NCBI RefSeq assembly: GCF_018263855.1
Contig: NZ_CP073318.1
Span: 8,556,001 to 8,620,000 of the forward strand
DNA from: Kutzneria sp. CA-103260
GTDB lineage: Bacteria > Actinomycetota > Actinomycetes > Mycobacteriales > Pseudonocardiaceae
DNA: 64,000 nucleotides
Reading direction: 5' to 3'
The notes under the pieces: generated by a model
Told to the model about the DNA's origin: nothing
The model's input: only the letters and a program-made list of their open reading frames with translations
Databases searched by the model: none
Shown here: positions 16,888 to 25,326 of the stretch, piece after piece
Numbering within the stretch: position 1 is the first letter of the stretch
Layout of the letters: every line of letters starts with the position of its first letter
Translations under genes and position numbers: made by a program

Positions 16888-18110
16888 GGCTCCTCCACGG
16901 GATTGGCGGCGAGGTCGCCCAGCGGGATCGGGGTGGCGATCGGCCGGCGGGCGAAGGTGGTGGGATCGAGATCGAGCAGGTCGGCCACGGTCGCGCCGCA
17001 GATGCGGCCCTGGCAGGGGCCGAGTCCGGCGCGGCTGGTGAGCTTCACGGCCCGGGTCGCCGTGGTGCCGCGGTGGGTGGCCGCCCGCAGCTTGTGGTGG
17101 GTGACTTTCTCGCAGCGGCAGATGATCGTGTCGTCGGTGAGCCAGCTCCGCCAACCCGGCTTGATCGGATACACCCTGGTCAGGGCCTCAGCGAAGCGCC
17201 GGTCGACGGTCAGTTCAGATGTTGTGCCGGCGGCTGCGGCGCCAGCGATGACGCCCTCGTGGGCCGCCAGTTCCGCGCCGCCGATGCCGGTGATCTCACC
17301 GGCCGCGAAGACCCACGGCACCGAGGTTCGCTGCTGCGCGTCGACCTCGACGAAGCCGTCGCGCAGCCGGCAGCCGGCCGAGATGGCCAGTTCGAGCTGC
17401 GGCACGAAGCCGTAGCCGACACAGACCGCGTCGACCGGAATTCGCTTGGTCTGCAAGGGATTCCAGTCGGCGTCGAGCTTGGCCACGGTGACTTCGCGAA
17501 CCCGGTCGTCGCCGTGCGCGGCGATCACCGCGCTGCGTTCACGGAAGTACGGGGCGACCTTGGCGTACCGAGCGAGCTCTTTGAGCTTGCTCCGGCCGGC
17601 GATCAACGCCTTCGGTTCGCCGAGCCAGTCGCGTGACGGGGAATTCGCCTCGAACACCCGTACCTTGGCCCCGACGTCCAGCAGCGAGCTGGCCACCGGC
17701 AGCAGGAACGGCCCGGTCCCGGCGACGACCACGTTGCGGCCCAAGGAAATTCCTTGTCCCTTGGCCATCGCCTGGGCCGCACCGGCGGTGTAGACGCCGG
17801 GCAGGTCCCAGCCGGGGAACGGCAGGGTGCGGTCGTACGCGCCAGTGGCCAGGATCAGCTTCGATGCCGTGACGACACGAGAACCGGTGAGATGCAGGCG
17901 GTTGCCTTCGATCGCCCAGACCTGGGTCTCCGGCAGGTGTCGCACGCGGTCATGGGCAACGCGGATCTCCTTGGCCCGGAAGGACTGTCGGTGATACTGC
18001 CCGCCGATCCGAGGCGCGGAGTCGATCAGCAGCACGTCCTGGCCGGCTCTCGCCGCCGTGACAGCGGCGTTGACACCAGCCGGTCCGGCGCCGACCACAA
18101 CGACGGTCAT
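16884..18110 (-). CDS. FAD/NAD-binding oxidoreductase, alpha subunit of hydroxyproline dehydrogenase type
   Basis: This is a 408-residue flavoprotein. It starts VVVVGAGPAGVNAAVTAARAG (FAD Rossmann motif), has a second GRNVVVAGTGPFLLPVAS dinucleotide motif near residue 145 and an AAGEITGIGGAELAAHEG FAD motif. The C-terminal 80 residues hold a BFD-type [2Fe-2S] domain with Cys in CRCEK and CQGRIC. This is the HcnB/LhpA-like architecture. It overlaps both neighbours by ATGA, as expected for an obligate heteromeric complex with the 63-residue ferredoxin-like and 380-residue DAO-like subunits. Confidence 0.85.
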   Translation of the reverse strand: MTVVVVGAGPAGVNAAVTAARAGQDVLLIDSAPRIGGQYHRQSFRAKEIRVAHDRVRHLPETQVWAIEGNRLHLTGSRVVTASKLILATGAYDRTLPFPGWDLPGVYTAGAAQAMAKGQGISLGRNVVVAGTGPFLLPVASSLLDVGAKVRVFEANSPSRDWLGEPKALIAGRSKLKELARYAKVAPYFRERSAVIAAHGDDRVREVTVAKLDADWNPLQTKRIPVDAVCVGYGFVPQLELAISAGCRLRDGFVEVDAQQRTSVPWVFAAGEITGIGGAELAAHEGVIAGAAAAGTTSELTVDRRFAEALTRVYPIKPGWRSWLTDDTIICRCEKVTHHKLRAATHRGTTATRAVKLTSRAGLGPCQGRICGATVADLLDLDPTTFARRPIATPIPLGDLAANPVEEP

Positions 18111-18298
18111 CGGGTGCTCACCTCGTCACCCTCGCGCAGAACCCGTTGGCAGGCCCGGACATCCGGCACGCCATTGACCGTGACCAGGCAGCCGTGGCAG
18201 ACGCCGATGGCGCAGAAGACGCCGATGTTCGGCACCACGGCGGCGATCGTCCGGCCGGGTTCGACCGTCGTCGGTTGGCCGTTGACCGTGACGTTCAT
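18107..18298 (-). CDS. (2Fe-2S)-binding small subunit of hydroxyproline dehydrogenase type
   Basis: Only 63 residues, with the start and end both overlapping neighbours by ATGA. It shows a plant-type ferredoxin-like core, VNGQPTTVEPGRTIAAVV, then cysteines in FCAIGVCHGC and ACQRV. This is the HcnA-like gamma subunit that passes electrons between the two flavin subunits. The length and position between the large subunits match known hydrogen-cyanide-synthase-like and hydroxyproline dehydrogenases. Confidence 0.85.
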   Translation of the reverse strand: MNVTVNGQPTTVEPGRTIAAVVPNIGVFCAIGVCHGCLVTVNGVPDVRACQRVLREGDEVSTR

Positions 18299-19437
18299 GC
18301 CGCCAGCCCCGGCCGGTCGACCCGGAACGGCGTCGGGTCGAGATGCGGATTCTGGCCGGTCATCAGCTCCGCCAGCAGGCGGCCGGTGGCCACGGCCAGG
18401 CCGATGCCGGCACCCTCGTGGCCGGTGGCGTGCCAGAGGCCCGGCCTGCGGGGATCTTCGCCGATGACCGGCAGGTGATCCGGCATGTACGGCCGGAATC
18501 CGCCATACGCCCGCATCACGTTCACGGTGGCCAGCTTGGGAAAGAGCCGGATCGCCTTGGCAGCCAGCTCACGCAGGACGTCGACCTGGATGGTGTCGTC
18601 GAAGCCGACCCGCTGCCGGCTGGAGCCGATCAGCACGGTGCCGGCCGGCGTGGACTCCACCACCGTCGAGGTCTGGAGATCGGCGTCGCCGCTGGCCACC
18701 GCGCCGACGTAGTCCGCGTCGTACACCTTGTGCCGCACCAGATCCGCCACCGGCGTGGTCACCAGGATCAGACCGCGCCGGGGCAGCACCGGGATCGGCG
18801 CGCCCAGTCGAGCGGCGAGCTCCCCGGCCCATGGACCGCAGGCGTTGACGATGTGATCGCAGGCGATGGTCCCGCTGTCCGTCACCAGGGCTTTTCCGGT
18901 CGCGCCGAGCGCGGTCACGCCGGAGAGGAGCTGGCCGCCACGCTGCCGCACGGCGGAAAGCAGCGTGGTGGCCAGCAGCACGGGTTGCACCTGGCCGTCT
19001 TCGGGGTAGTGGACGGCCGCGGTGATCTCGCGGGTCAGGTTCGGCTCCAGCTCGAACGCCTCTTGCGCGGTGATCTGGTGCGCCTGCACGCCGGCTTCTC
19101 GTTGCCGGGCCGCGAATTCGCGCAGCGGCCCCGGATCCGTGGTCCCGACGACCAGGCCGCCCTTGGGTTCCCATTCCACATCGGACAGCTCCGGCCCGAG
19201 CTCGTCGGCCAGTTTCGCCAGCAGTTCCGGGAGTTGCCGGCGGGAGGCCTGGGCCAGTTCCAGTTCCGGCCCGGGTTCCTTGTCCGAGACCAGCACGTTG
19301 CCCTCGCAGGCGCCGGTCGTGCCGGCGGCCGGGCCGCTCCGGTCGACCACGGTGACCGCCACGCCGGCCGCGCTGAGGGCCTCGGCGCAGGCCGCGCCGA
19401 TTGCCCCGGCGCCTACGACCACAACGTGCACGGACAC
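18295..19437 (-). CDS. FAD-dependent DAO-type oxidoreductase, beta subunit of hydroxyproline dehydrogenase type
   Basis: The product is 380 residues starting VHVVVVGAGAIGAACAEALSAAG (FAD-binding). It carries typical DAO-family features, VNACGPWAGELAARLG, and near the C-terminus GLWHATGHEGAGIGLAVATGRLLAELM. It would hold the catalytic flavin that oxidises cis-4-hydroxy-D-proline or a related D-amino acid. It overlaps the small subunit gene by ATGA and lies 21 bases after the regulator gene, so all are in one transcript. Confidence 0.85.
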   Translation of the reverse strand: MSVHVVVVGAGAIGAACAEALSAAGVAVTVVDRSGPAAGTTGACEGNVLVSDKEPGPELELAQASRRQLPELLAKLADELGPELSDVEWEPKGGLVVGTTDPGPLREFAARQREAGVQAHQITAQEAFELEPNLTREITAAVHYPEDGQVQPVLLATTLLSAVRQRGGQLLSGVTALGATGKALVTDSGTIACDHIVNACGPWAGELAARLGAPIPVLPRRGLILVTTPVADLVRHKVYDADYVGAVASGDADLQTSTVVESTPAGTVLIGSSRQRVGFDDTIQVDVLRELAAKAIRLFPKLATVNVMRAYGGFRPYMPDHLPVIGEDPRRPGLWHATGHEGAGIGLAVATGRLLAELMTGQNPHLDPTPFRVDRPGLAA

Positions 19438-19458
19438 CTCCGTTCGTTAAAATGAACG

Positions 19459-20061
19459 CTACGGGTCCGGGGTGGCGCAGGTCAAGGCCGGCGGGCCGGC
19501 ATCCGAGGGGTACTGGAGCATCAGCACAGACAGCACCGGCTCCTCGACCGCCCGGTAGATGTGCGGCCGGTCGGCCGGGAAGCTCACGTAGTCGCCGGGG
19601 CCCAGCTCGTACGGGTCGTCCGGCGGGCCGATCAGCAGCCGGCCGGTGACCACGGTGACGTGCTCGATGCCGGCGTGCCCGTCGGAGTGCTGCTGCTGGC
19701 CGGGGCGGACCCGCTGGTCGTAGACCTCGAACACGGTCTCGGTGACGTCCAGCCGGCGCAGCATCCGCAGGTCGACCGCGTTGCTGCTGAGCACGTCCAG
19801 GTCGGCCGAGCGCACCAGGACCACGTCCGGGTCGCTGCGCAACGTCAGCAGGCTCGACACCGGCACACTCAAGGCGTTCGACAAACTGAACACGGTCTCG
19901 ATGGTGGGATTGCCGGCCCCGGACTCCAGCTGGGACAGCGTGCCCTTGGCGATACCGGAGCGGCGGGCCAGCTCGGACAGCGACAGGCCGCTGCGCTCGC
20001 GCAGCACCTTCAGATTCGCCGCCAACACCTGGCCGGCCCGGGGTTGTGTCACACCCCCCAC
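19459..20061 (-). CDS. XRE-family regulator with cupin domain
   Basis: The product is about 200 residues. Residues about 15-70 form the helix-turn-helix (LKVLRERSGLSLSELARRSGIAKGTLSQLESG) and residues about 110-185 a cupin (GHAGIEHVTVVTGRLLIGPP, LGPGDYVSFPADRPHIYRAV). It is the first gene of the hydroxyproline operon and probably controls it, with the cupin sensing a small ligand. The start is uncertain: GTG 20061 or GTG 20052, neither with a good ribosome site. It lies only 8 bases downstream of a large hairpin. Confidence 0.8.
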   Translation of the reverse strand: MGGVTQPRAGQVLAANLKVLRERSGLSLSELARRSGIAKGTLSQLESGAGNPTIETVFSLSNALSVPVSSLLTLRSDPDVVLVRSADLDVLSSNAVDLRMLRRLDVTETVFEVYDQRVRPGQQQHSDGHAGIEHVTVVTGRLLIGPPDDPYELGPGDYVSFPADRPHIYRAVEEPVLSVLMLQYPSDAGPPALTCATPDP

Positions 20062-20068
20062 AATGCCA

Positions 20069-20113
20069 GGAAGGGGGCTTTCCTAGCGTTCAACGCCAGG
20101 AAAGCCCCCTTCC
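20069..20113 (-). terminator. Large inverted repeat, probable terminator of the nuclease gene
   Basis: The arms GGAAGGGGGCTTTCCTAGCG.. (20069-20090) and ..CGCCAGGAAAGCCCCCTTCC (20092-20113) pair over 22 bp with a single mismatch and a one-base centre. It lies 10 bases after the nuclease stop codon and just before the XRE-cupin start. Termination is the simplest role; no long T tract follows. Confidence 0.6.
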
Positions 20114-20122
20114 AGTCATCGG

Positions 20123-22591
20123 CTACTTGGCCGGCGGGGCGAACAGGTGGGCCAGGTCGAGCAGCTGGTCCAACAGCTCGTTGCCGGTGCTGGGCCGGAA
20201 CCGGACCACCTGCGGGTCGTGGTCGCTGGCCTGGTCGGCGAACTCGGCGTTGACGTGCACCACGTCGTACTGCACGCCACGCGGCGCGGTGCTGACCAGC
20301 AGGTGGTCGAGCACCTCGGAGTTGCCCTGGTAGACGTAGCTGTAGCGCTGGTTGGCCGGCAGCTCGTTCACCAGGTCACGCAGCTTGCCACCGGCGGTGA
20401 GGGTGGCCACCGTCGGCGAGAACTGCATGTCGTTGAAGTCGCCCGGAATGACGATGTTGGCCTTCTTGTTCACCGCCAGGATCTGGTCGACGAACGCCCG
20501 CAGCGCCGCCGTCTGCTGCCCGCGCTGCACCTCAGAGCTGCGGGTCGGCGGCTGGTTGCGACCCACGTCCGGCTGGTCGCCGAGCTTGGACACCAGGTGA
20601 TTGCCGATCACGATGACCTCGCGGCCCTGGAACCGGAACTCGGCGGCCAGCGGCTTGCGGCTGGCGGTCCAGGCCGGGTTGGTCGGGTCGACGCGGCCCG
20701 GCGAGATCGACAGCTCGGCCTGCCCGTGGTTGTTGACGATCGTCGTCGCGGTCGTCGCGTCGCCGCCCGGACGGTCCACAAGGGACACCCGCTTCGGGTT
20801 GTAGAAGAAGGCGATCCGGATGTTGCCGCCCGGCTGGCCGCCGTCGGCGTCGTTGGTCGGATCGATCTCCGTCCACTTGTACTGCGGGCCGCCCGCCGCC
20901 ACCACGGCGTCGGCGAACTTCTGCAGCGTCTGGTCGGCCGCGACCACGCCGTTGTCGGTGGCCCCGGAGTTGTCCTGGATCTCCTCCAGCGACACGACGT
21001 CCGGCGCGGCCAGGTTGTGCACCAGGTTGCCGGCCAGCCGGTCGAACTTGGCCTGCGGGTCGGTCGGCGCCAGGTTCTCCACGTTGTAGGTGGCCACCGC
21101 CAGCTCGTCCACGGTCTGCTTGGCCGTGGTCTCCGGCTTGATGCCACCCGAGACCAGGCCACCCAGCTGCGTCGCCTGCACCACGTAACCGCCGAACTGG
21201 GTGTAGTCCAGCGGGCCCGCGGTGGCGCCCGTGAGCTTGTCGCCCACGTTCGCCTTGGGGAACGGCGTCTGGGAGAACGGGATCAGCGACTGCAACTCGA
21301 GCCGGCCCGAGTTGTTGTCGTCGTAGCCCAGGTAGACCGTGCCGCCGCGGACGCTCGGGTTCTGCGCCGGCTTGGTCGTCACGTACAGCTCGTTGTACTT
21401 GTCGGTCGGGCCGACCACGCGGGCGTCGTCCACCTCGACCCGCATGCCCTCACGGGACTCGAAGAAGTCCAGCGCGTACTTGTCCGGCTGCAACTGGAGC
21501 GACTCGATGTTGCCGCCGGTCGGGGCGAAGGCCGTCGGCACCGTGTCCGGGTGCAGGATTTCGGCCGCCGGCAGCGGATTGCCCGAGGAGAGCACCGTGA
21601 CCGTCGGCGAGTCGATCTCCGTGTTGGACTGGTAGAGCGACTTCGCGCCGCTCTCGTCCGGGTAGAACTCCGACACCTTGCCGGCGACCTTGATCGAGTC
21701 GCCCGGCTGGACGGCGACCTTGGCCGAGCCGGTGTAGACGAAGATGCCCTCGCTGGTGCGCGGGTCGCTGTCCGGGTTCGGGTCCTGGAAGAAGAAGCCC
21801 TGGCTGGAGCCGAAGGAGCGGACGCCGGTCACGATGCCCGGCACGTCGACCACCTGCTTGCCGACCAGCGGCGAGAGGCGGGTCGTGCCCTGGATGTCGT
21901 GGATGCGGGCCGGGGTGCCGGTCGGCGGGGTCGTGCCGCCGCCACCGGTCGTCTCGCCCTTGCTGTTGGTCGGGGCGGGCGTGCCGGCGGCGAAGTCCTT
22001 GGAGTTGTCGTCGGTGTCAGCCGCCGTGCGGGTCACCGCCGTCGTGTTGCTCGGGGCCGGGGCGCTCGTGCCCTCGACCACCACCGCGCCGCCGAAGCCC
22101 ACCAGGTCGTGCACCCGCGGATCCGCCGCGCAGTCCGCCGCAGTCAGACAGGTCAGCGGGTCCTTGCCACTTACCAGGGCGACCGTGCCCGCCGTCGCCG
22201 ACATGTTGATCGTGCCCGTGGCGTCCGCGGTCGGCAGCGCCGTCGTGCCACCGGTGCCCTTCGCCTCACCCACCAGGTACTTGCCGCCCGGGGCGATGCT
22301 GCCGGTCAGCACCGTCGCCTGCCAGGTGCTCGTCGGCTTCGGGGCCGCCGGCAGGTACTGCACGCTCCAGCCGTCCACCGACACCGCCGCCGCGGCCCGG
22401 TTGGCCAGCTCGACGTAGTCGGAGGTCAGGGTGGCGCCGGCGTTGCCGCCGCCCCCGTACACCTCGGCGATCACGGCATCGGCGCTCGGCGCCGCCGTGG
22501 CCGGGGACGCCGTCACGACCAGGCCGGCCGACAGCAGCGCGGTCACCGCCGTGCCGGCCAGGGCTCTGCGGCGGTGTGGAGATGGGGTCAC
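20123..22591 (-). CDS. Secreted ExeM/NucH-type endonuclease with lamin-tail domain
   Basis: This 822-residue protein has a signal peptide (Arg-rich start, hydrophobic core, AxA near residues 30-34). A lamin-tail domain follows (VIAEVYGGGGNAG, DYVELANR, VDGWSVQYLP). A Pro/Thr/Gly linker lies near residue 220. An OB-like middle domain follows (IHDIQGTTRLSPLVGKQVVDVPGIVTGV). From about residue 495 there is an endonuclease/exonuclease/phosphatase domain (VATYNVENLAPTDP, VSLEEIQDNSG, VIGNHLVSKLGD, VIPGDFNDM, DHDPQVVRF). It is an extracellular nuclease. No sorting signal is present. A long hairpin follows the gene. Confidence 0.9.
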   Translation of the reverse strand: MTPSPHRRRALAGTAVTALLSAGLVVTASPATAAPSADAVIAEVYGGGGNAGATLTSDYVELANRAAAAVSVDGWSVQYLPAAPKPTSTWQATVLTGSIAPGGKYLVGEAKGTGGTTALPTADATGTINMSATAGTVALVSGKDPLTCLTAADCAADPRVHDLVGFGGAVVVEGTSAPAPSNTTAVTRTAADTDDNSKDFAAGTPAPTNSKGETTGGGGTTPPTGTPARIHDIQGTTRLSPLVGKQVVDVPGIVTGVRSFGSSQGFFFQDPNPDSDPRTSEGIFVYTGSAKVAVQPGDSIKVAGKVSEFYPDESGAKSLYQSNTEIDSPTVTVLSSGNPLPAAEILHPDTVPTAFAPTGGNIESLQLQPDKYALDFFESREGMRVEVDDARVVGPTDKYNELYVTTKPAQNPSVRGGTVYLGYDDNNSGRLELQSLIPFSQTPFPKANVGDKLTGATAGPLDYTQFGGYVVQATQLGGLVSGGIKPETTAKQTVDELAVATYNVENLAPTDPQAKFDRLAGNLVHNLAAPDVVSLEEIQDNSGATDNGVVAADQTLQKFADAVVAAGGPQYKWTEIDPTNDADGGQPGGNIRIAFFYNPKRVSLVDRPGGDATTATTIVNNHGQAELSISPGRVDPTNPAWTASRKPLAAEFRFQGREVIVIGNHLVSKLGDQPDVGRNQPPTRSSEVQRGQQTAALRAFVDQILAVNKKANIVIPGDFNDMQFSPTVATLTAGGKLRDLVNELPANQRYSYVYQGNSEVLDHLLVSTAPRGVQYDVVHVNAEFADQASDHDPQVVRFRPSTGNELLDQLLDLAHLFAPPAK

Positions 22592-22848
22592 CCTCGTCCT
22601 CCTAGCTCAGTGGTCGGGGCATCCTCCCCCGGTTGAGTGAACGAAGGGAGGCTTTTGCGCAACGGTTACCTGCTAGTACGAACGTGTCGTCGGGATTGCG
22701 CCGTTCGCGGTAAGGAGGGCCATTCCGGCCGCTGAACCCAGGGTCCGACACGACGAGTGGAAGCGGTTTGTCGAGCGCGCCAAGGTGCCAGACCACACAG
22801 GCCCGCGGCCTGCACGGGCGAACTGAGACCAGAACTGCAACCACATGT
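22592..22848. other. Intergenic, no gene seen
   Basis: Holds the 5' region of the secreted nuclease gene on the minus strand. I see no convincing coding sequence or structured RNA in it. Confidence 0.5.
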
Positions 22849-22886
22849 CAGAGCCCCGGCAACCAGGTTCGGTTGCCGGGGCTCTG
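22849..22886 (-). terminator. Intrinsic terminator of tRNA-Ser(CGA)
   Basis: Perfect 16-bp stem CAGAGCCCCGGCAACC / GGTTGCCGGGGCTCTG with a six-base loop, directly downstream of the minus-strand tRNA. Confidence 0.8.
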
Positions 22887-22891
22887 AGCAG

Positions 22892-22976
22892 CGGTGGCGG
22901 TGGGATTTGAACCCACGGAGGGTCTCCCCTCACACGCTTTCGAGGCGTGCTCCTTCGGCCGCTCGGACACGCCACC
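22892..22976 (-). tRNA. tRNA-Ser (CGA)
   Basis: Minus strand: acceptor GGTGGCG pairs with CGCCACC, discriminator G. The anticodon arm GCACG-CTCGAAA-GCGTG style stem carries anticodon CGA. A long variable arm and the GGTTCAAATCC T-arm are present. CCA is not encoded. Confidence 0.95.
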
Positions 22977-23008
22977 GGTAAGAACATTACAGGAGGGGTC
23001 GAAGCGGG

Positions 23009-23470
23009 TTACACGTGGGGGCGGCGGGCGGTGAAGAAGGAGTCCATGAGGGCGGCGCACTCCTGTTCGAGGACGCCGCCGCGGACCTCGGGGCGGTGGT
23101 TGAGGCGACGGTCGCGGACGACGTCCCAGAGAGAGCCGACGGCGCCGGTCTTGGGTTCCCAGGCGCCGAACACGAGGCGCGAGACGCGGGCCAGGACGAG
23201 GGCGCCGGCGCACATGGTGCAGGGCTCGACGGTGACGGCGAGGGTGCAGCCCTCCAGACGCCAGCCGTCGCCGAGGACGGTGGCAGCGGCGCGGAGGGCG
23301 AGGATCTCGGCGTGGGCGGTGGGGTCGCCGAGGCGTTCCCGGGCGTTGCACGCGGAGGCGAGCTCACGGCCGTCGGCGTCGATCACCACGGCGCCGATGG
23401 GGATGTCGTCGCCGGCCTCGCGGGCGGCCCTCAGCGCGGCCCGGACCAGCTCCTCGTCACTGCTGGACAC
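23009..23470 (-). CDS. tadA: tRNA-specific adenosine deaminase
   Basis: The product is 153 residues with the zinc deaminase motifs HAEI (about residue 53, with the proton-shuttle Glu) and PCTMC (about residue 84). The rest follows TadA (DIPIGAVVID, N-A-RE, VFGAWEPKTGAVGSLWDVVRD). It converts A34 to inosine in tRNA-Arg(ACG); such a tRNA is encoded at 36372-36444. It overlaps the associated-protein gene upstream by 14 bases. Confidence 0.92.
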   Translation of the reverse strand: MSSSDEELVRAALRAAREAGDDIPIGAVVIDADGRELASACNARERLGDPTAHAEILALRAAATVLGDGWRLEGCTLAVTVEPCTMCAGALVLARVSRLVFGAWEPKTGAVGSLWDVVRDRRLNHRPEVRGGVLEQECAALMDSFFTARRPHV

Positions 23471-23945
23471 GGTCGACGAGGGCGCCGAACTCGGCGCTGA
23501 AGCCGCAGCGCTGGGCGATCATCTGAAGCTGCTCGTCCGGGTAGAGGTCGACCTCGTCGACGATCACCTGCAGCTCACCCTCGGGCATCCCCAGGTCGGC
23601 CAGGATGGCCAGGTCGCCCTCGGGCCACAGGCCGTCGTCCTCGTCGTCGGGCGGCTCGACGCGCAGCAGGTCCAGCACGTCGGCGGCGATGTCGTAGTCC
23701 AGCGCGGCGGCGGCGTCGGACAGCAGCAGGGACACCCCGCCGGGGCTGGGCCGCAGCAGCACGAAGAACTCGTCGTCGACGTTGAGCATGCCGAACAGGG
23801 CCCCGGTCGACCGGATCTTCCGCAGCGCGGTGATGGCGGCGTCGAGCTCGTTCAGGGTGTCCAGTTCGAGCGAGCTGCACCGCCACTTGCCGTCCTCCCG
23901 GACGACGGCGACACCGAAACCACCGACCGGCTCGTGCACCGACAT
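23457..23945 (-). CDS. tRNA adenosine deaminase-associated protein
   Basis: The product is about 162 residues from ATG 23945; a GTG at 23975 could add ten. It begins SVHEPVGGFGVAVVREDGKWRCSSL and has the conserved DDEFFVLLRPSPGGVSLLLSDA and an acidic PPDDEDDGLWPEGDLAILADLGMP region. This actinobacterial family is found almost always next to tadA and is named for that. It overlaps tadA by 14 bases, implying coupled translation. Its molecular role is not established. Confidence 0.8.
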   Translation of the reverse strand: MSVHEPVGGFGVAVVREDGKWRCSSLELDTLNELDAAITALRKIRSTGALFGMLNVDDEFFVLLRPSPGGVSLLLSDAAAALDYDIAADVLDLLRVEPPDDEDDGLWPEGDLAILADLGMPEGELQVIVDEVDLYPDEQLQMIAQRCGFSAEFGALVDRVQQ

Positions 23946-24047
23946 GTGCACACCGTATGCGCCCGGGCCGGTCACCCGGAAGCACTATCCCCCAAGCCGG
24001 CCTCACGAAGATCGGCCAGACGGAGGTTACGGTGGGACCATGGCTGG

Positions 24048-25286
24048 ATGACCACTTCAGCGGCACGCCCTGCAACCACCCAGTCAGGTGACCCCAGGCT
24101 CGCTGGTCTCATCGAGGCCGCCCGCGCGCTCCAGCCACGGACCGTGGCGCTGCGCCGGCAGGTGCACAAGCACCCTGAGCTGGGCCTGAGGCTCCCCCAG
24201 ACGCAGGCGGCGGTGCTGCACGCGCTGGAGGGTCTGCCGCTGGAGGTCACGACCGGCAAGTCCACCGATTCGGTGGTCGGGGTGCTGCACGGGGCCCGCC
24301 CGGGCCCCACGGTGCTGCTGCGGGCCGACATGGACGCGTTGCCCCTGACGGAGCAGACCGGCTGTGCCTTCGCCTCCGAGGTGCACGGGACGATGCACGC
24401 GTGCGGGCACGACACGCACGTGGCGATGCTCGCCTCGGCGGCCCGGCTGCTGTGCGCCCGCAAGGAGGCTCTCAACGGGCACGTGGTGTTCATGTTCCAG
24501 CCCGGCGAGGAGGGCCACCACGGGGCCAAGCACATGATCGACGAAGGCGTGCTCGGCGCGTCCGGCCTGCTCGCGAACAAGGCGTTCGCGCTGCACATCA
24601 CCTCGACGGTGCGCTCCGGCGTGATCACCAGCCGGCCCGGCCCGATCATGGCCGCCGCCGACGTCTTCCGGGTCCGGGTCATCGGCCGCGGCGGGCACGC
24701 CTCGCAGCCGCACAAGGCCCTCGACCCGGTGCCGGCCGCCGCGGCGATGGTCGGCGCACTGCAGACGATGATCACCCGCCGGGTCAACGCGTCCGAGCCG
24801 GCCGTGATCACCGTGGCCAAGATCGCCGCCGGCACCACCAGCAACATCATCCCGGAGATCGCCGAGCTGGAGGGCACCATCCGGACCTTCTCCGAGACCA
24901 CCCGCACCCTGGTGCACACCGAGGCCAAGCGGATCTGCGAGCACACTGCCGCCGCCTACGGCTGCTCGGCGACGTTCCAGATCGAGCGCGGCTACCCGAT
25001 CACCGCGAACGACCCCGAGGTCGCCGCGAACGTGCTCGACCTGGCCAGCTCGGTGCTCGGGTCGCGCTACAGCGAGCCGATGATCGACCCGATGATGGGC
25101 GCGGAGGACTTCTCGTACGTGACCAGGCAGATTCCCGGCACGATGGCCTTCCTGGGCGCCTGCCCGCCGTCGATCGGGCTGGACGAGGCCGCCCCCAACC
25201 ACTCCAACCGGGTGCTGTTCGACGAGGCCGCGATGGAGCACGGGGTGGCCATGCACGCCGCCTTCGCCCTCGACTCGCTGCGTTAA
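24048..25286 (+). CDS. M20-family amidohydrolase
   Basis: The product is 412 residues starting at ATG 24048. It has the M20 metal motifs ACGHDTHVAML (about residue 121), FQPGEEGHHGAKHMIDEGVL (about residue 155) and a C-terminal MGAEDFSYVTRQIPG. The pattern is that of N-acyl-amino-acid amidohydrolases/hippurate hydrolases or related peptide aminoacylases. There is no signal peptide, so it should act in the cytoplasm. The substrate cannot be read. It stands divergently from the tadA pair and upstream of tyrA with a 40-base gap. Confidence 0.85.
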   Translation: MTTSAARPATTQSGDPRLAGLIEAARALQPRTVALRRQVHKHPELGLRLPQTQAAVLHALEGLPLEVTTGKSTDSVVGVLHGARPGPTVLLRADMDALPLTEQTGCAFASEVHGTMHACGHDTHVAMLASAARLLCARKEALNGHVVFMFQPGEEGHHGAKHMIDEGVLGASGLLANKAFALHITSTVRSGVITSRPGPIMAAADVFRVRVIGRGGHASQPHKALDPVPAAAAMVGALQTMITRRVNASEPAVITVAKIAAGTTSNIIPEIAELEGTIRTFSETTRTLVHTEAKRICEHTAAAYGCSATFQIERGYPITANDPEVAANVLDLASSVLGSRYSEPMIDPMMGAEDFSYVTRQIPGTMAFLGACPPSIGLDEAAPNHSNRVLFDEAAMEHGVAMHAAFALDSLR

Positions 25287-25326
25287 CACCCGGGGTGGTT
25301 TCGCCAGGTCCGCCCGTGCCGGCAGG

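Noticed and set aside
22592..22848. Minus-strand frames across the nuclease upstream region and tRNA
   Set aside because: They run through the tRNA-Ser and terminator and show no family resemblance.
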